This document shows, piece after piece, positions 10,091 through 21,678 of a DNA stretch of 64,000 bases; the stretch's first letter is position 1; the number at the start of each line of letters is the position of its first letter. The stretch is taken from contig ML996698.1 of NCBI GenBank assembly GCA_010356995.1, forward strand, positions 1 to 64,000, in the 5' to 3' direction. Both the position numbers and the translations under genes were made by a program. The notes beneath the pieces are model-generated. The model made no database searches. It had not been told where the DNA came from and worked only from the letters and a program-made list of their open reading frames with translations. The DNA is from Trichodelitschia bisporula (taxonomy: Eukaryota; Ascomycota; Dothideomycetes; Phaeotrichales; Phaeotrichaceae).

Positions 10091-10559
10091 TCATAGTGGG
10101 TCGGTGCCGTCACTTTTTTTCTTCTCGTTCTCCAAATAGCGCTGAGCGCGCAATTTCGCATTCGTTTCTGCTTGCAGCGTGGTGCGATGCACTGGTGGGC
10201 CGCTCTGAGCAGGCAAGGTGCGGATCTCGGTCGGCGGCTGAGTACCAAGACATACGGGCAACTGAGATGCGGATATGCGGTGCGCAATATTCATGCGATT
10301 GCGCTTGAACATGCTTCTGATGTGGCTGTGCCTCCAATTAACGTACGTCCGTACGGGTAACTGCAAATTCAAAGATTAGGCACTCCTTCTGGCGATGCTG
10401 CGGCGAGATTCGCGCTCGCTTCCAGTACCAAACATCTGGCAGCTCTGCAAACTCCGCCTCAAACTTCTGGCCCAAGCGGGTCTCAAAATGGGGCGTCTTG
10501 AAACGTCGGTTCTTCAAACGGGCGGGCACAATGAGGCCAAACACACGGCCCGCCCACAT
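10091..10559 (-). CDS. Possible small two-exon protein, unknown
   Basis: I do not recognise this. A model with exons 10559-10347 and 10261-10091 gives 127 aa and is phase-consistent across an 85-nt intron (GTACGT...CTCAG). The first exon reads like protein (FKTPHFETRLGQKFEAEFAE, then LPDVWYWKR); the second ends in a charged helix-like tail (AETNAKLRAQRYLENEKKK). The N-terminus is basic and aromatic with no clear signal. It could be a small mitochondrial protein, but that is a guess, and the locus may be non-coding. Confidence 0.33.
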
Positions 10560-10610
10560 TCGGCACCGCGATTCGGCCCTGCAGTCGGCTCGGGACCACC
10601 AAAGCTCGTA

Positions 10611-10664
10611 CCGCCGTGGTCATACCGCTATGGTCGTGCCGCTATGGTTATGTCGCCATGGCCC
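10611..10664 (+). repeat. 14-bp tandem repeat, about 4 copies
   Basis: Imperfect copies of CCGCTATGGTCGTG start at 10611, 10625, 10639 and 10653. Most differences are single transitions. Confidence 0.8.
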
Positions 10665-12233
10665 GAGCGGCGGGTGCCTCGCGGCAGGGCTGATTACCAG
10701 AGGCAGACACCTCGTACCGTGAATTGACCAGAGGGCTGTTGGGCGCATGCCTATTGGGGCATAGAGCGCGACTCGTCATCTAACGGCGTTCTGTCTTGGA
10801 TATCGCAATGCGTAGTAAGCCTGAGAAAGGCAAGAGGGAGAGATCAGGCTTTATCCGCGACTCGGGGCGCAGAACTCGGAGGCCGCCCCGATCCAACAAC
10901 CAGGCACAGCAGAACCGAGGGTGTCGGGCCAGCAGCCGATGCGGTATTCCTTGCTGGTGCTGTGCGCCACCAGGATTGCGCACACGCACAAACACGGGCG
11001 CATACGAATATGACCTTAAGTCGCATGCTATGGACAGCGGAGGACGTTGATTGAGTAGAGCATTGGAACGGGTAATTGCGGTGTGTACTGGAGGGGACAT
11101 TGCGATGCGTGTGGCGGCCCTTGAGGATGAGCTTGTGACAACGCCAAACAGTGCAATACCACGTCTGGGTATCGACAATAATGGCATCGTGGGTCGTTGA
11201 GGTCGTAGGGTCGCGGATGATGCTCAAGCAACGTCCCATGTTGTGCAGCGTCAAATCACCAGCAGCAGTCAATCACAAGCGTCGACCCCGGACGTTGCCG
11301 CAAACGCCACGGCTTGGACCCCACCCCATCCACCTCAACCACCATCGTTGTCACCTCTCTCACCCCAATTCGCTCCACCTCGCAGCATCACCTCTCTTCC
11401 TCGCCTCAACTCGTTCCTCGCGGTCACTCGTCATCTCCCAAACACTGCCAGCAAGCACCGCTTAGCGCCATCGCTCAATGCGAGTCAATAAACAAAACAC
11501 TCTCAGGTACCCGCTCCGCCTGGACCTAGGTTCCGCAATTGACAAGCTCCGCGGTATCATGGCATAACCCTCATCAATCCAGCGGGGTGCGGACGGGGCA
11601 TTAGCTGCCCACCGACAGCGTTTGGACTGGGCGTTGGGGTCAATCTGTCAAGATTTGCGGCCATACGAACGCGCTGCCACAGCCCTGAATCGAAGAGATA
11701 GCAAGCGCAATATACCGCCCGGCGGCAGGGGATCCAGACGCCGAGCAGCAAACGCCATCATTCTGTCTCCCGCCACTGCTGTCATTGCGCCGCTTGCGCT
11801 ACTGTAACATCTGCCTGGCGTTCTGGCCTCTGCGGACATTTGCTCAGACCTCCCGCATCACGCACAAACGCAGCCGCCCGCAGCCCGCATCGAGCAAACA
11901 GCCCTCACGACGAGCGCCACTCGGGACACCTGTCGCTTGCTCCTCTCTCTGGTTTGCTGCAACGCTCGCCCAAGTCCCCCAGCGCCGTCCTGGCGCTGCT
12001 GATCATCGGTTCGCCGAGGGACAGTTCTGTAGTCACGATCCACCGAAGCGCTCAACCCCACGTGAGTTCCCTTTTCCCGCTGTCCCCCCATCAAGAGGCT
12101 CCCTTCGTCCATCCATCCCTACAAATGCCCTTGCCTCCCGCGGCCATTTGGTACCCAGTACAAGTACCTCTCTCCTTACCCATTCCCCCACCCCTCTGCC
12201 CCCACCCCATCCCCCCGTCCACCCACCATCTAC
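10665..12233. other. Intergenic, 1.57 kb
   Basis: No recognisable gene. The last 300 bp is C/T-rich (12060-12230) and looks like promoter and 5' UTR of the gene at 12234. Confidence 0.55.
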
Positions 12234-12542
12234 ATGCCCTTCCGACCGAAAATGGCCGTCAACGGGGTCTACGACAACGGGGTTAACGGCAATCTGACGA
12301 TACAGCGCGCTCTCGACATTGCGCGGAACAGCGAGGGCATCGTCGACCCGGTCATCTCCAGCTACCTGGAGCGCTCCCTGCGCGACGTGTGGGCACGCAT
12401 TGAAGCGCAGCCCGAGGCGTACGTGCTGAGCAAGGACGAGTTTGCGCTCTTCAACTACTTCCAGCACCGCTTCTTGACGTCGCGCATCGCCCAGCGCGCC
12501 GTGCAGCGCTTCTGGGAGAACTACCACGGGAACCTGGCCTGA
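12234..12542 (+). CDS. Small conserved fungal protein, unknown function
   Basis: A 102-aa protein in a single exon after a strong pyrimidine-rich leader. The first Met is at 12234 and a second at 12252 (MAVNG) also fits. After a Gly/Asn-rich start it is almost fully helical: TIQRALDIARN, VDPVISSYLERSLRDVWARI, YVLSKDEFALFNYFQHRF, then AQRAVQRFWENYHG. I recall similar approximately 100-aa proteins in Pezizomycotina, always annotated as hypothetical. There is no signal peptide or membrane segment, so it is probably soluble. The 3' end lies only 88 bp before the start of the PNGase A gene on the same strand. Confidence 0.75.
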   Translation: MPFRPKMAVNGVYDNGVNGNLTIQRALDIARNSEGIVDPVISSYLERSLRDVWARIEAQPEAYVLSKDEFALFNYFQHRFLTSRIAQRAVQRFWENYHGNLA

Positions 12543-12630
12543 GTCCGACATTCGCCGAGCATCCAATCTCGGGCCGCGCGGCGGGTTGGCTGCTTCTTCA
12601 ACATCGCCGCCGCCGCACCTCTGCAGAAGC

Positions 12631-14742
12631 ATGGCTCTCCTCTCTGCGGATGTCCGCAGACGTAATGTCCTGCTGTTTCTTCTCTTCTTTGCCATTGTTT
12701 TAATAGCATTTCCTTTTCGTTCTCCCGACGTTGATGCCGTTTTGGCACAGCACCCTCATATCCACCGGCCCCATGACCGTCGCCGCACCCATGCGCCGGT
12801 GATGGATGTCGTCCAGATCGCGCCTCCTGTTGCATTTCCCGCAAGCGAATGCCAGCAAACGCTTATGGTGCACTCATTCGCCTGGAGCTACGGAAAACCC
12901 TTTGCTGGTACGTAGCACGGCCACTGGCACGAGGCTCGTGACACGAATACTGACCCTGCAGCATCGTACCAACCCCCAGCATGTTCATTCAACCGCGTCA
13001 CCTTAAATTTTACTGTCACTTCGTCCGGCAGGCAGTTTGACAGGTACGTGCGACGTCATCAGTTCTAGACGCTAAGCTAACTGATAGGCTCGCCATAATG
13101 TGTACGTTGTTTCCCGTCCGCAGCCTGCTGCCCGCATCTGGTCACCCAGCGTCCACTGCTAACAAATGCCAATGCAGACCTGACGGACACTGAGATCTGG
13201 CGCACGTCAACCGCCGAGCCCACAGCCAATGGCATCATCTGGACATACATCAAAGATGTCTCCAACTACCTCGCGCTCTGGCGCCACCCGCAAAAGCTCA
13301 TCTTCGATCTTGGCAACTTGATCGACAGCACGTACACCGGACCGTTCAATACGACACTGACGGCGACCTTCTTCACGACACCAGAGCAGCCCGCACCGGC
13401 GAACGTCATCATTCCGGTGTCTGCACGCCGCTCGTCACAAAACCAATCGAGCGCGTTCTCGGTCCCTGAGGTCCCGGCCGTCAGCTCGCTAACCATCCCG
13501 CGCAACACGAAGCGCGCTGTATTTAGCATCTCGGCGTGCGGCCAGGCTGATGAGGAATTTTGGTGGAGCAATGCACTGTCGTCGCTGACGGGCACGTACC
13601 AGAACAACACTCTTCTCGGCTTTTCTCCGTTCCGCGAGGTGCAGTTGCTTATCGACGGCAAACTCGCGGGCGTCGTGTGGCCGTTCCCTGTCATCTTCAC
13701 TGGCGGCGTTGTGCCCGGTTTCTGGCGCCCCATCGTCGGTATCGACGCGTACGACTTGCGCGAAGACGAGATCGACGTAACGCCGTGGCTCGGCGTCCTG
13801 TCGGACGGTAAGGAGCACGTGTTCGAGATCCTCATCCGGGGCATCGTCGATGACGGGCAAGGTGGTGCCGTATTGTCTTCAGTCGGCAACTACTGGGTCG
13901 TCACGGGGAAATTATTCCTCTGGCTCGACCCGCCCGGCGCCGTGACCCGCGGCTCTGTGCCCGTCTTCAACGCCCCCGATCCAACGCTTGTGGTCAGCTC
14001 CGCCATCACCCAGAAGCCTGACGGCGGCAACGACACGTTTACCCAAAAGGCGTACGCCCAGCGGCAGTTTTCTCTTGCCGCGGATATCACCACAACTTCC
14101 GGGCGGAAACGCGCAACATGGTCGCAGTCTCTCAGCTTCACGAACGACGGCTGGTACGGAGATGACGGCAACGCGCAGGTAAACACGCAGCTCACTTCCG
14201 GTAACGAGGCATCCGGCTCAGGCTACACACGGCGCTTTTCGTACCCGCTGTATGTAGAGTCATTCGTCAAGACGGAGAAGAGCAGCCGGAATCTGAGCAT
14301 CGACGCCGTCATGGACCGCATCAAAGATGTCACAGTTGTTGGCCGATCGGCATTCCCGACAGGGCTGGAGAGCTTTGATGACGGCCCGTTCGAGGGTTCG
14401 CGACTGCGGACGCGTCAGAACGGTTCCGCGAGCTACATGTCCGTCCCTTCGCAAAATCGCAGCTCTAGTTGGGGTGGAACGGAGCAGACGCTGTCGTTTT
14501 GGGGCCTGCAGGCGGGCAGCGCGGCTGACGGCGCGCTGGAGCAGAACGATCAGGTGGATCTGTACTGGCGGCACGCGCTGGCGATCAACGGCAGCATTGT
14601 CGATGACTCGGACGCGGGGGCGAACCGAGTACCGTACCAGATCCAGACGCCAATTGCCGGGCAGAATAGCGGTGAATTGCGGATGGAATTCCCGGTGTTT
14701 ATCGGGCCCGTCGTGCCTGGAAGGCGGCCCCACATTGCATAG
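12631..14742 (+). CDS. Peptide-N4-(N-acetyl-beta-glucosaminyl)asparagine amidase A-like protein
   Basis: A 645-aa protein from four exons: 12631-12907, 12962-13043, 13088-13101 and 13178-14742. Exon 3 is a 14-nt micro-exon needed to read DRLAIMYLTDTEIWRTSTAEP, a strongly conserved PNGase A stretch. Residues about 13-30 form a signal anchor (NVLLFLLFFAIVLIAFPF). Core motifs seen include CSFNRVTLNFTVTSSGRQFD, GIIWTYIKDVSNY and VVWPFPVIFTGG. PNGase A (plant peptide:N-glycanase type) removes N-glycans from glycopeptides; fungal family members are secretory or membrane-anchored and largely untested. Met 12631 was chosen over 12586 because it places the anchor at the N-terminus. Intron 3 has a perfect GCTAACA branch. 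Confidence 0.88.
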
Positions 14743-15071
14743 TCTTGGTATATTTAATCATTCAATGTTGGTCTACTGATAGTCGGGTAATGCAGGTGGT
14801 TGCCCGGCGATGCCATTCCACTGTCGCCAGCGCAGCACCATTCTCATTTTGTCCAGTTGAACCGCATTCCAGGATGCATTCCGTGTCCCCGAGCAACGCC
14901 TCATCCCGCTTGACAACATACAAGAAGGGTAACGCAGCCACCGGATCCTGCCCATCCTTCGCTAGGAACATCTGTCACTCGTTTGGTTCTGAAGCAATGC
15001 TCCGCTAGTCAGCCTTTGCCCTCCTTCCTGCCTGTGCGGCTGCAAATCCCCTCTTTAATGCCTTTCACTGT

Positions 15072-16679
15072 ATGCAGCATGCGGCGGCTGACTTTCCCTC
15101 CCTCACTCCGCGGCAGTTCACAGACTCCAGCACCACTCCGCTCAATACCTTCACCCTCTCGTCATCAGCCTCAGCGGCCGTGAGTACAGCCGTACCGCCC
15201 AACGTGTCTGGTGACTTCGTGAGCGCAACTTGTGACGCCTATGCCCCCACGATAAACAACTGCATCCTCGAGCTGGCATCCGGGCTGCAGGGTTCGCGCA
15301 CGGGGTACTGCGACAAAAATTATACGGAGCTGGCGGTGTGTTTGGGACTGTACAGTGTGGGCGATTGTGAGGATGAGAGCGTGGCGTGGAGCGGATGTGG
15401 AGGGTTCACGTCAATCTTCAGGGGTCGGCGAGGTTAATACTGACGGAAGCAGACTCCAACCGTACAATTACTGCCTTGCGAGCTCGGGATTTACCTCTGT
15501 GCCGGACTTGTCCAGTGTGCCAATACGCGTCTTGAGGTGTTCACGGGGCAGGATGAGAATGCGGTCAGCGTAGCGGGCTCGAGTGCGGAGGCGGAGCTGG
15601 CTACTTCACTGTCGTTGGCCTTCGCGTCGGCTGCTAGCTCGGTATCCAGCTCAGCGTCTGTGGAGTCGGCATCATCATTGTTGGCGGCTTCGGCGTCATC
15701 GGAGTCGGACTCGATGGTGTTGACCTCCGCCTCCAACCCGGCAGCATCCGTGTCAGCATCCAGCTCGGCCGCGGCGAGTTCGGCTTCCCTTTCGGCTTCG
15801 GCGTCAGCATCTTTGTCAGCCATACCTTTGTCCACCACGCAGCCAGCCGGTAGTTCGACTATTTCGTCTTCCGCTTCTGCCCTAGTCACTTCGTCCCGTA
15901 CAGCTCCCATCAGCCCAACTGACAGCTCTTTTTCGGCCTCTTCCTCTTCATCAGCCGAAACATCTTCCAGCGCGGCCGACGACGCATCCACCACCTCTTC
16001 CGCAGACTCATCCAGCCTCACCGATTCCTCAGCGACATTGGCACCTTCCACCCAACCCAGTCACATCTCACCCGGCGGGACCTGCGGCGGCATCGTCGGC
16101 TACACATGCGCCGGGAGCGTCTGGGGCGATTGCTGTTCACGCTACGGCTTCTGGTACGTCCGCTCCTCCCTTCAAGACCAAACTAACAAGTCAGCAGCCG
16201 CACCGACAACCATTGCGGGGCCGGATGTCTTTCCGACTTCGGCACGTGCTCCCCGCCCGTCGACGTCCCGGCACCGGGCGCCTCAATGACGGGCACAGCT
16301 TCATCGGCCACCGACACGCCGCCCGTCCCGACGCTCCCGGGCGTCAGCCTGGACGGGACATGCGGGATGCCCATGGGTTACACATGCGCGGGGAGCGGCT
16401 ACGGCAGGTGCTGCTCGCGCTGGGGATACTGGTGAGTTGCCCGTGCTCCACAACCTGCGCCTGCTGACATGTGCTAGTGGCGAAGGGGGTTCGTACTGCG
16501 GTCAAGGCATCTGCACGACCGAGTCTGGCAGCTGTGCGCTCGAAGCGCCTGTGCCTGCACCCGTGGCGAGTCTGCCACCGATGAGCAGAGTCGTGGTGGG
16601 CCCGTCGGGGGTGAGTGTTGTTGGGGAGGCGATGGAGACGGTTACTGTGTGTAGCGCCTTGGTGCGCAGGAGGATTTGA
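15072..16679 (+). CDS. Secreted chitin-binding protein with two CBM18 domains (5' structure uncertain)
   Basis: The 3' half is clear: a long Ser/Ala-rich linker (15560-16070), then two hevein-type CBM18 modules. Module 1 (TCGGIVGYTCAGSVWGDCCS...) and module 2 (TCGMPMGYTCAGSGYGRCCS...) are each interrupted at the same place, inside the Cys codon after YGF/WGY, by introns 16154-16194 and 16432-16477. CBM18 binds chitin and can shield the wall from host chitinases. The 5' part holds a Cys-rich block (CDAYAPTINNCILELASGLQ..., 15230-15410) read from Met 15072, with a signal-like stretch just upstream (ALLPACAAA). The one or two introns linking it to the linker frame (somewhere 15380-15540), and the true start, are unresolved. 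Confidence 0.7.
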
Positions 16680-17357
16680 GAGCCGGTTTGGGGTGTGTGC
16701 GAGTATGTGTGCGAGTAGGCCGGTATGTCGTTTCCATCGTTGGAGTTAGGGTCGTCTTGGAGTTCATGGCGGGCTCAGCACTGAAGCGCGTGATCCTAAT
16801 CTCATTTCCACTGTCGCCGTCAGCCTCACGATCCTCTGCATTGCAATTTTCGTTTCCGCAACACATGCCCTCGTGGTGCCGCATATACATGTACCGTGCA
16901 TTCTCCCTTACGTTTCCCTTCCTCGCCCCTCAGCGCAGGACACACCGCTCAGCCCCGCAGACCTACGCCCCGCATCCCGCCCAATCAGCATTAGCGCCGA
17001 CCTCGGCAATCCTCGCGGCTTCAAGCGCCCTATCCGGTCCTCGGACGCGGCAGCCTCATCGCGCTAACCCGCTCATCGGAGCGTCCTCGCGCCAATTCCA
17101 CCCCGCAACGCCCGCCGCTGCTGACTGCGCCGAGATATCCGACATGTGGCGTCATACCAGGAGGGGTGATTATTTCCGCGATGCGCGCGGGGCGACGACA
17201 AGCGGGAAGGGGGAGGATGACTGCTCTCGTGTGCAGCGACTGTGAAATAATCTGATCTGAGGATTGCCGCACCACTCACTCGTCTTCCATGTGCTAGAGT
17301 TGCCTAGACCGAGCCTTGCCTTCGCTCACTTCACCACTCCCCTTCCCTCCACTCACG
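16680..17357. other. Intergenic, 678 bp
   Basis: No convincing gene. Open frames here are not supported by start codons or domains. The last 80 bp is C/T-rich promoter or leader of the next gene. Confidence 0.6.
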
Positions 17358-18858
17358 ATGCCCCCCCTCGCCCCAGACGCTAAACCCACCCTCTCACCCT
17401 CTCGCTCCCCCTCCCCCCTCCCCGTGAAGCACAACCAGCACTCTCACCTCACCGTCCCCCTCAGCGAAGCCCTCCTCCTCCGCGCCGCCAGCCCAGACAC
17501 CCTCTCCGAGCTCTCCATCGCCCTCACGCCCCGCCACAGCCACACCTACCGGCATGCCTCACGCTCGCTCTCCCCACCCACAAAACCGGGGACATGGCGC
17601 GCCTCCGCATCCGCATTCTGGAAACGCAACAAAGGTCTCGCGCTCGTACTCCTAGCGCAGGTCTTCGGCACGCTCATGAACGTAGCCACGCGCCTACTCG
17701 AAGTAGGCGGCAACGCAGGAAAGGGGATGCACCCATTCCAGGTACTACCCCCCCACCCCAAGCGTCAAGAAACACCCACTAATCCCAGATCCTCATCGCG
17801 CGCCAAACAATCACCCTCGTCCTGAGCATGACCTACATGTGGCGCGCCGGCACACCCGATTTCCCCCTCGGCGCGCGGAACATCCGTGGGCTGCTCCTCG
17901 TGCGCGGCGTAGGCGGGTTCTTCGGTGTGTTCGGGATGTACTGTACGTCCCTCCTCTCCCCTCCACCCTTCGAACACGACGCTAACGCGCCCAAGATTCA
18001 CTCAAGTACCTCCCCCTCGCCGACGCCACGGTGCTCACCTTCCTTGCGCCCATCCTCGCATGCTGGGCCTGCTCCTACATCCTGCACGAGCCCTTCACGC
18101 GGCGCGAGCAACTCGCGGCGCTGGTGTCGCTGGGCGGCGTGGTGCTGATCGCGCGGCCGGCCACGATATTCCAGATATTCTCCTCGCCCAGCCCAGTGCC
18201 GCCCGTGCTCGGCGGAAACAGCACGCTGCCACTGTCCTCCAGGCTCGCGGACTTCAGCGCGGGGAACGTCACGGCGGCCGCGGCGGAGAATGCCTTCACC
18301 AAGCAAGCGACACCGCATGAGCGCGCACTGGCGGTGGGCTTCGCGCTGCTGGGCGTGTTGGGCGGGGCGTGCGCATTCACCACTTTGCGGGCGATTGGGA
18401 AGCGCGCATCAGCCCTCATAACCGTAACTTATTTCGCCTTCTTCTCCGCGCTGATCAGCTTCGTGATGCTCGTCGCCGTACCCTCAATCGGCTTCCTCCT
18501 ACCAGTAGGGCTATACGAATGGTTCCTATTACTGAGCCTCGGGGTATGCGGGTTCGTGATGCAGTGTCTGTTAGCGGCGGGACTGCAGTACGAGAAGAGC
18601 TCGCGCGCGACGAATATGGTGTATGCGCAGATGGTGTTTGCGCTGGCGTTTGATCGGTTGATTTTTGGGACTGTTCCCGGGTTGGCAAGTTTTTTGGGCT
18701 CCGGGCTGATTCTGGGGTCGGCGATTTATGTTGCGTTGCACCAGGCGGCGGCGAAGAAGCCCGTGGTTGAAGTTGGGGTGGAGGAGGAGGCTAGGGGTTT
18801 GGTGAGTGCGGTGGATGCGGTGGATGGCGAAGAGGTGGAGATGAGGGAGCGGAACTAG
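17358..18858 (+). CDS. Drug/metabolite (EamA) transporter
   Basis: A 466-aa protein from exons 17358-17741, 17789-17942 and 17996-18858 (introns 47 and 53 nt, the second with GCTAACG). After an approximately 85-residue Pro/Ser-rich cytosolic N-tail come about ten hydrophobic segments in two EamA halves: GLALVLLAQVFGTLMNVATRLLE, then LLLVRGVGGFFGVFGMYYSLKYLPLADATVLTFLAPIL, a typical EamA turn, and a second half from LAVGFALLGVLGGACAFTTLRAIG to LGSGLILGSAIYVAL. The spacer of about 45 residues between halves is longer than usual. The substrate is unknown; fungal members move nucleotide sugars, metabolites or drugs. Met 17358 is the first in-frame ATG. Confidence 0.88.
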
Positions 18859-19860
18859 ATCATGCTGTTCCATGGAGTTGGAGTATTGGGTTGCTAGACC
18901 TGGATGGAGTTTGGTGTAGATCTCGCCGTCTTGGATTCGCGTTGATACAAGCAGTGGCCGTCATCTGCAGCAGTAGCATAGAAGCAAGCACAAAGAATTG
19001 GATCTGCGCTCATCGGAACACACCGCGACTTCATCTTCTGCTCCATCTCCTTCCCGCCAGCCCATCAGCGCACGCCTGTCCATCGTCGCGCGCGCTGCTC
19101 TGTCTAGAACTAGGCTGGACGGCAAATAGGAACAGTAGCCTCACACTCTTTGCTCTGAGCAAGATGACCGGACATCAGTGGCGTGACATCTGCACCAAGG
19201 GTTTTAGAGGCATGATATTAAGAGCTGACGAAGTGAAGGAGACGCTGAACCATTATATATCCGGGCACTACCGGTGATCAGGCCCGTTCCTGGGGTCAAG
19301 ATGCGCTAACTGCGATCGATCTAGCTTCGGCAAATACCGCAGAAGGGCCGGCCCGACGGACGCCGTGTGGCACGAGGTTGGCAAAAGGCGGCAGAGGCTC
19401 GGCAATGACGAGAAGTGGTGAGTTCCTTCATTATTTTTGTCTATACATCAAAACAGACAACAGGCAAGAGTATCTATCCTCGGCCAGGCACTCAAACGTC
19501 TCCGTCTCTCGTACAGATCCACCAAGATGCAAAATATCATACTGAAGCGAAAAACACATAAGTGACGAGACGAAAGAAGGAAACGCCTCCATGTGATTAC
19601 AAGAGTTCAGTCGCCAAATCAAAGGTCGTCCCCACGCTCTCAAAAACATGCAGCAAATGACTACGGGTATATACACAGAACTCTCACCGAACTTTTCGTG
19701 TCGACCAGATGAATGGCAGCAAACACTTATGTCCCTCCTCCTCCACTTCCGCCCCCACGTCTTCCTCCTTCCCCTCCCCACCACACCGATATGCCCACCA
19801 TCGGCCCGTCGCCCCTCCCCGGACGACGGGCCGATGGCGGGCACCACAAGGAAGCCAGGG
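18859..19860. other. Intergenic, 1.0 kb
   Basis: Lies between convergent 3' ends. No gene seen. Confidence 0.6.
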
Positions 19861-21678
19861 TTATTCCTTCCTACTCCCATCCACCTCTTCATCCCACTTG
19901 GCATTCTGATACACGATCCCCTCCCAGACCCGCCAGTGCAGCACCGCAACATGGGCCACTCTCCTCGCGATTTCGCTCGCGCGGTCTCCCCGGCCAACAC
20001 CTCCGGCACGTCCACCAACTCTTTCTCCCGCTCCGAACCCAGAGCGCACCACGACGGACCCCGTCCCCGGCCCTGCCACCAAGGCATTGAACATATCGCA
20101 CGGCGAGGCACCCATGAACTTGTGTCCCGTGTCCAGCACGATAGGCAGCACCACGGCCTCCAGACGCTCCTCCTGCTCCTCCATGCACAGCGGGTCGTGA
20201 AACCGCCGGTGCAGGCTCCCCTGCACCTCATTCACCAGCGCGGCGTCGTACTCCACGCCCTCCTCCCCGACAATACGCAGCGCATGCCGCACCAGCTCAA
20301 GCGCAATATAATCGGCATTACAGCTCCACCCCCGCGCCGCCGGATCCGCGACAATCGCCGCCAGATGCATGCGCAGCCGCGCCTCGTCAGCGGGGGTTGG
20401 ACACCGCGCGCCGCGGGACCGTGTGCTCACCAGCTCGCCGAGCACGTCAACGCAGACGTTCTGGAACAGCAGGTCGTTGAGCTCGCCGCTCGCCGCGCGC
20501 AGGCGCTCGGCGTCAAGCTCGAAAATGTTGGGCATGTCGGCGGCGAGCTCGTGCAGGGACAAGGCGCTCACGAGCATGCGCACCAGGCCGCGGGCAAAGG
20601 CCTCGAAGTCGCCGTGCGGGCCGCGGGGGGTGAAGGCCTCGGTCTGCTCCAAGAACCAGGTGCGGGCTTGGCGTGGGTTGATGCGCTCAGGTCGGCGCTC
20701 GATGCGCTTGGCATGGTAGGACTGTTCGAACGAGATGGTATCTTCGATCAGGAGATAGCGGAGATGCCGGATTTGGTGGTTAGCCACATCCTAGCTCGGT
20801 TAGACCCTGGCCATCACACGCAACCGGACACAAACCAGCTTCATGGCCTCCAGAACGCCAAACAACTCCAGCAGTCCCTTGGATACGTCCTGCGGCGTTC
20901 CAGCGCGCAGCCGATCCACCATGCGATCCACCATGCCGTCGCGCATTGGCGCGCAGTGCCGCTTCAACAGCTGCGCCAGCCACATCGCGATGCTAACAAA
21001 ATCGCATAATCCGCGGCCAATTTCCTGCATCAGTACCCCCACGTCGAGGTGGTCGTCCACTGTCGACTTGTCCGTCTCCGGCACCAGGTTCTTCAGAATC
21101 TCCTTGAGCACGTCGAACAGGCGTGGTATGCGCCGTTGGCTCGCCTTGAACAATGCCTCTCGCCGCGCGTCCCATGGCTCAGCGCACAAACGCATCACGA
21201 TGTTCAGCTCAACGGTGACGGCGCGCCAGTAGAGCTCCTGTGTTGCGCGTTTGCGGGCGCCCTTTGCGCCATCAAGGTTGGGACGGAAGTGCAATTCAAA
21301 ATCGTAGTTGATGTCATGGCGGAGTTTCAGGTTGTGCGCTATGGACCCTATGTCCAACTCCCCCAGCGAATGTGGCGTGATCGGGGGGTCGATGTTGGCA
21401 CTGGTAAACGCGTCATACGCGAGTTCTGGATCGACTTCGATGCTCCACAGATAACAGCGGAGGTCATTGTCCAGCAGAGGCTGCCTGTCTGGTCTTGACT
21501 CTCGTGTAGGCGGGGGAGAGGCCGACGAGGAGCGACTCGCAAGCGCGATGTCCGGGTTGATGTAGATGACATGCGAGGTATCAGAATCCGTGGAGGGGAG
21601 GTCTTTTAACGCGCTGATGTGCTGCGGCACCGCGCCGTGTTGCTGCGGTTGCGATGAGTTGTTCGGATTACAGGTCAT
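19861..21678 (-). CDS. SOK1: SOK1/TCP11 family protein
   Basis: A 590-aa protein from exons 21678-20836 and 20790-19861. The 45-nt intron (GTTTGT...CTAAC...CTAG) joins FGVLEAMKL to DVANHQIRHLRYLLIED, a hallmark of the TCP11 domain. N-terminal residues 1-75 are low-complexity; the helical TCP11 domain fills the rest, with FKASQRRIPRLFDVLKEIL and ARTWFLEQTEAF stretches. Yeast SOK1 is a high-copy suppressor of loss of protein kinase A, and mammalian TCP11 affects PKA signalling in sperm, so a role around cAMP/PKA is likely but the biochemistry is unknown. Length is typical for ascomycetes. Confidence 0.88.

Noticed and set aside
16676-17245. 189-codon plus-strand frame after the CBM18 gene
   Set aside because: Non-ATG start, Ser/Ala/Arg-rich without any domain; 3' UTR and intergenic.
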